Shown one piece after another: positions 60,936 through 64,000 of a DNA stretch of 64,000 nt. The notes below the pieces were generated by a model that was not told the origin of the DNA, searched no databases, and saw nothing but the letters and a program-made list of their open reading frames with translations. A program made the translations under genes and the position numbers. The stretch lies in contig WRMH01000008.1 of NCBI GenBank assembly GCA_009777235.1, forward strand, positions 31,924 to 95,923, given 5' to 3'. How positions within the stretch are numbered: position 1 is the first letter of the stretch; each line of letters opens with the position of its first letter. The DNA comes from Oscillospiraceae bacterium. Its GTDB lineage: Bacteria > Bacillota > Clostridia > Oscillospirales > Oscillospiraceae.

Positions 60936-63134
60936 TTACATAATTTCAAACTTGATGCCGGGGGCGTCGCCCTCAACGCTGAATTTCACCTCGCCATCAA
61001 TGCTCTTTGCCCTGACTGTCGCCTTTTGATTGCCGAGCCTATCATATAAAGCTATCGAGGCGTCGGTGACATTATAGGCGCGAACCGTTATATCCTCATG
61101 GTAATCATACTCTGCCGTATCGCTTTGCCCCATGGCAAGCAAAGTATTTTCGCGGACAAACACGGGCATAGTCAAAAAGTCGTATGTATCGCTTACAATA
61201 CGCCCGCCCTTTTCGGTTTTTCCCGTAAAAAAGTTTGTGTACTTGCCCTGCGGTAAGTAAATATCGCAGTGCCCGTCCTCAAAAAACACCGGAGCGACGA
61301 GCAGGCTGTCGCCGAGCATATACTGCTTATCCAATGTGCGGCACATCAAATCGTCGGCAAACTCCAAAACCATCGGACGCATGACGGGCACACCCGTCTT
61401 TGTCGCCTCGATAGCCTGCGCAAAAAGATAGGGCATGAGCGAGTGCTTGATTTTGGTAAAGCTGCGCAAGACCTCGACAGACTCTTCATCATAGAGCCAC
61501 GGCACTCGGTATGAGCTGCTGCCGTGCAAGCGTGAGTGGGTCGAAAAGAGTCCAAAGGCAATCCAGCGTTTATAAACGTCCGCCGTCGCCGTATGCTCAA
61601 AACCGCCGATATCATGGCTCCAGAAAGCAAAGCCGCAGGCAGCAAGCGACAATCCCCCGCGAATCGTCTCCGCCATCGCCGAAAAAGTCGCCTCGCAATC
61701 ACCGCCCCAATGCACGGGAAATTGCTGACATCCCGCCGTCGCGCTGCGGGCAAAGAGCACGGCGTTGCCTTTACCTCTCTTTCGTTCCAGAAACTCAAAG
61801 ACGACCTTGTTGTACAGATACGCATAATAATTATGCATTTTCTCCGGGTCGCTGCCGTCTGACCAAACCACGCCTTCGGTCGGGATTCGTTCGCCAAAAT
61901 CGGTTTTGAAAGCATCCACGCCCATATCGGCAAGAGCCTCTAATTTTCCCGTATACCAATCGGCGGCATCGGGATTTGTAAAATCTACAATACCCATTCC
62001 CGGCTGCCACATATCCCATTGCCACGGCTTGCCGTTTGTCCTCTTTAGCAAATAACCCAAAGATGCCGCCTCATCAAAGAGCGGGGATTTTTGCCCGATA
62101 TATGAATTTATCCAAACACAGACCTTGAGCCCCTTGCCGTGCAAACGCTTTAGCATCGCTTCCGGCTCGGGAAACATTGCCGGGTCCCACGCAAAATTAC
62201 ACCACTCATACTCTTTCATCCAAAAACAGTCATAATGGAAAACGGAAAGCGGGATTTCGCGCTCGCTCATACCGTCAATGAAGCCATTTACCGTGTCTTC
62301 GTCATAATCTGTCGTGAACGACGTTGAAAGCCAAAGTCCAAACGACCATGCCGGAGGCAAGGGAGACCTGCCCGTGAACGCCGTATAGTTTGAAATGGCC
62401 GCCTTCGCGTCTTTACCGCCTATGACATAATAATTTAATTCTTCGCCCGGCACCGAAAACTGCACCCTTGAAGCCGACTCTGTCGCGATTTCAAAGCTGA
62501 CTTTTTCCGTGTGGTCTACAAACACGCCATAGCCTTTTGACGAAAGATAAAAAGGCACGCTCTTATAAGAAATGTCGGAGGATGTTCCGCCGTCCTCATT
62601 CCATATGTCCACACTTTGCCCGTTTTTGACAAAGGGGGTAAATCTTTCGCCCAAACCATAAATGTATTCATCCACGCCAAGGTCAATCCTCTCGCGGAAA
62701 AACGGCCCGTCATTTGTTGTAAGATAAGCCGCTTGCTTATAGTCGGAGCTTGTGAGCAGTTTGCTGTCATAATCTATGGCAATCTTAAATCTTCCTTTTG
62801 TGAGGGTTATCCTCATTTTTCCGGCACAGATCACATAAGCGTCGTCTGTTTCGTCAAGCGACAGCTTTTGCGGGTCTGTATTTAGATGAAACGACGGCTT
62901 TTGCGGCATGGCGTTTTTGTAATGATAGAGCCGGACGCCTATGATGTCGCGGCGCGGCGCCGTAAGCTCAAGGGTCATGAGCGGCCCTGTGAGGGTTTGT
63001 CCCCTGTGATGCACTTCAAACGGCGCGATATACGCGGTAAATTTATCCTCGCTAAACGCAATATCCCTGATCTCGGCAAGCCCATAGACGGTCACGCCGG
63101 GTTTTGGCATCCAGTATCCATCGGTAAATTTCAT
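60936..63134 (-). CDS. GH31 alpha-xylosidase, YicI-like
   Basis: This 732-residue cytoplasmic enzyme removes alpha-1,6-xylose from xyloglucan oligosaccharides. SVFHYDCFWMKEYEWCNFAW is the YicI-type xylosidase signature. The nucleophile is Asp412 in FKTDFGER and the acid/base Asp479 in HWGGDC. No signal peptide is present, fitting action on imported oligosaccharides. The ATG follows AAAGGA. It lies 23 bases after the GH3 gene and belongs to the same unit. Confidence 0.95.
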   Translation of the reverse strand: MKFTDGYWMPKPGVTVYGLAEIRDIAFSEDKFTAYIAPFEVHHRGQTLTGPLMTLELTAPRRDIIGVRLYHYKNAMPQKPSFHLNTDPQKLSLDETDDAYVICAGKMRITLTKGRFKIAIDYDSKLLTSSDYKQAAYLTTNDGPFFRERIDLGVDEYIYGLGERFTPFVKNGQSVDIWNEDGGTSSDISYKSVPFYLSSKGYGVFVDHTEKVSFEIATESASRVQFSVPGEELNYYVIGGKDAKAAISNYTAFTGRSPLPPAWSFGLWLSTSFTTDYDEDTVNGFIDGMSEREIPLSVFHYDCFWMKEYEWCNFAWDPAMFPEPEAMLKRLHGKGLKVCVWINSYIGQKSPLFDEAASLGYLLKRTNGKPWQWDMWQPGMGIVDFTNPDAADWYTGKLEALADMGVDAFKTDFGERIPTEGVVWSDGSDPEKMHNYYAYLYNKVVFEFLERKRGKGNAVLFARSATAGCQQFPVHWGGDCEATFSAMAETIRGGLSLAACGFAFWSHDIGGFEHTATADVYKRWIAFGLFSTHSRLHGSSSYRVPWLYDEESVEVLRSFTKIKHSLMPYLFAQAIEATKTGVPVMRPMVLEFADDLMCRTLDKQYMLGDSLLVAPVFFEDGHCDIYLPQGKYTNFFTGKTEKGGRIVSDTYDFLTMPVFVRENTLLAMGQSDTAEYDYHEDITVRAYNVTDASIALYDRLGNQKATVRAKSIDGEVKFSVEGDAPGIKFEIM

Positions 63135-63157
63135 TGTTATAACGTCCTTTCCCTTGA

Positions 63158-64000
63158 TTATATTTCGGCGGCCAAATCAACCTTTTGCTGTGCGCGTATA
63201 TCCGCACAGGACGCCCCTGCCGCAAAGGTTATAGATTTTGGCAAAAGCGCAAATGACGCGCTTTTTTCATCATAAAGCCGCACTTCATCATTTGGCACTT
63301 TGAACGTGACTTTTTTACTCTCCCCCGCCGCAAGGTTTACGCGCTCAAAACCAACGAGCTTGCGAATCGGCGCTTTTACCGGCGCACCGTCTTGCCTTAC
63401 ATCATTTAGCGTCGCATAAAGCTGCGCAACTTCGTCGCCCGATATTTTGCCTTTGTTTTTTACAAAGCAAGACACAGTATATCCCCTGCCGCTTTCTTTT
63501 ACCGCCAAACGCGAGTATTCAAACTCGGTATAGGAAAGGCCGTAGCCAAACGGGTATTGGACGGGCTTATCAAAATACATATAGGTGCGCGGATAGTTGA
63601 TGATGTCATAATTGTCCATGGGCGGCAGGTCTTTGCCGGACAAATACCATGTCATTGACAAACGCCCCGCCGGGTTATATTTGCCAAAAAGCACGTCGGC
63701 GACCGCGCTTCCCACATCTTGTTCTCCATGCGCCGTATATAAGAGCGCGCGCGCCTGTTTTTCTTCTTTTGGGAAAGCGTAGGGATAACCGGCAACGATC
63801 GTCAAAATGACATTCTTGTTTGCCGCGCTCACCTCTTTAATAAGCCTCTTCCAATGTTCCGGGAACTCAATTGACGGACGGTCAAAGCACTCGCGCCCGT
63901 TGATGAGCGGGTGGTTGCCCAATACGATAATGACCGTATCGCTTTTTTGAGCCGCGCTTATAATCGGCGGCAAAGCGTCTGTCAGCGTCACCCGGCGAAG
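63158..64000 (-). CDS. GH3 beta-glucosidase/beta-xylosidase, C-terminal part (5' end outside window)
   Basis: The visible ~281 residues cover the end of the GH3 C-terminal alpha/beta domain (VIIVLGNHPLINGRECFDRP, ILTIVAGYPYAF, ADVLFGKYNPAGRLSMTWY, YPFGYGLSYTEFEY) and the fibronectin III-like domain (VSCFVKNKGKISGDEVAQLY, KLVGFERVNLAAGESKKV). The catalytic nucleophile domain lies beyond the window edge, so activity cannot be assigned; with GH31 next door a beta-glucosidase acting on xyloglucan oligosaccharides is likely. Confidence 0.92.
   Translation of the reverse strand, partial: LRRVTLTDALPPIISAAQKSDTVIIVLGNHPLINGRECFDRPSIEFPEHWKRLIKEVSAANKNVILTIVAGYPYAFPKEEKQARALLYTAHGEQDVGSAVADVLFGKYNPAGRLSMTWYLSGKDLPPMDNYDIINYPRTYMYFDKPVQYPFGYGLSYTEFEYSRLAVKESGRGYTVSCFVKNKGKISGDEVAQLYATLNDVRQDGAPVKAPIRKLVGFERVNLAAGESKKVTFKVPNDEVRLYDEKSASFALLPKSITFAAGASCADIRAQQKVDLAAEI

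Overview
The window looks like a chromosome segment of an anaerobic, motile, plant-polysaccharide-degrading member of the Clostridia (Bacillota). The signs are a class 1B dihydroorotate dehydrogenase with its PyrK subunit, a YtrA-type GntR regulator with two ABC transporters, CheC, MotAB, oligosaccharide importers of the LplB/YtcP type, purine-rich ribosome binding sites and frequent GTG/TTG starts. It encodes no complete rRNA operon, phage or CRISPR array. I infer the lineage only from gene content; no ribosomal marker is present.

Layout. 1-5.5 kb: end of the F1 ATP synthase operon (atpA 3' end, atpG, atpD, atpC) running directly into motA-motB and a strong terminator. 5.5-25.7 kb: an AT-richer accessory island, almost entirely on the minus strand. 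It holds a DUF4143 ATPase behind a 32-bp tandem repeat and a ~15-kb phospho-signalling operon (coiled-coil protein, zinc-ribbon/FHA protein, radical SAM protein, ClpB-like AAA+ protein, PP2C phosphatase, two paralogous Ser/Thr kinases ending in DUF6273 domains, a TPR protein and an ITPase-LRR fusion). A RelB/YoeB toxin-antitoxin pair, a second small operon (Sel1 repeats, zinc-finger membrane protein, a frameshifted DUF6273 gene) and two long perfect palindromes complete the island. 25.7-34.4 kb: housekeeping genes, namely a DUF624-like membrane protein, an MsmK/UgpC sugar ABC ATPase, split purine-closing enzymes (stand-alone AICAR transformylase plus PurO-type IMP cyclohydrolase), pyrK-pyrD, a phosphatase-acetyltransferase fusion, a ferredoxin and rsmI. 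34.4-41 kb: envelope proteins and a lipoprotein/ABC-2 exporter operon led by a small secreted protein. 41-53.5 kb: rsmA, GH95 and GH51 glycosidases, cheC, trpB2, tRNA-Leu, a phosphodiesterase, a nitroreductase, a ytr-like double ABC operon and tRNA-Gln. 53.5-64 kb: a glycan locus with solute-binding protein, two permeases, GH5 lipoprotein, a membrane-anchored modular protein, GH31 and GH3.

How the parts work together. GH5, GH31, GH3, GH95 and GH51 form the enzyme set expected for xyloglucan: a surface endo-glucanase, an ABC importer, and cytoplasmic alpha-xylosidase, beta-glucosidase, fucosidase and arabinofuranosidase. The importer has no ATPase of its own and probably uses the MsmK-like ATPase at 26.8-28 kb. 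The importer is broken in this sequence: the second permease is fused out of frame to a solute-binding protein that lacks its N-terminus.

The best candidate for an undescribed system is the kinase/phosphatase/FHA/AAA+/radical-SAM operon. Both kinases begin with 9-residue tandem repeats whose Thr context resembles the kinase's own activation loop. Both end in a DUF6273 domain with a strongly diverged C-terminal segment. In the downstream kinase that segment lies in a run of 34 consecutive codons ending in C or T, the pattern expected of a diversity-generating-retroelement target, followed by a tight array of hairpins with trinucleotide loops. No reverse transcriptase or template repeat is in the window, so this remains a hypothesis.
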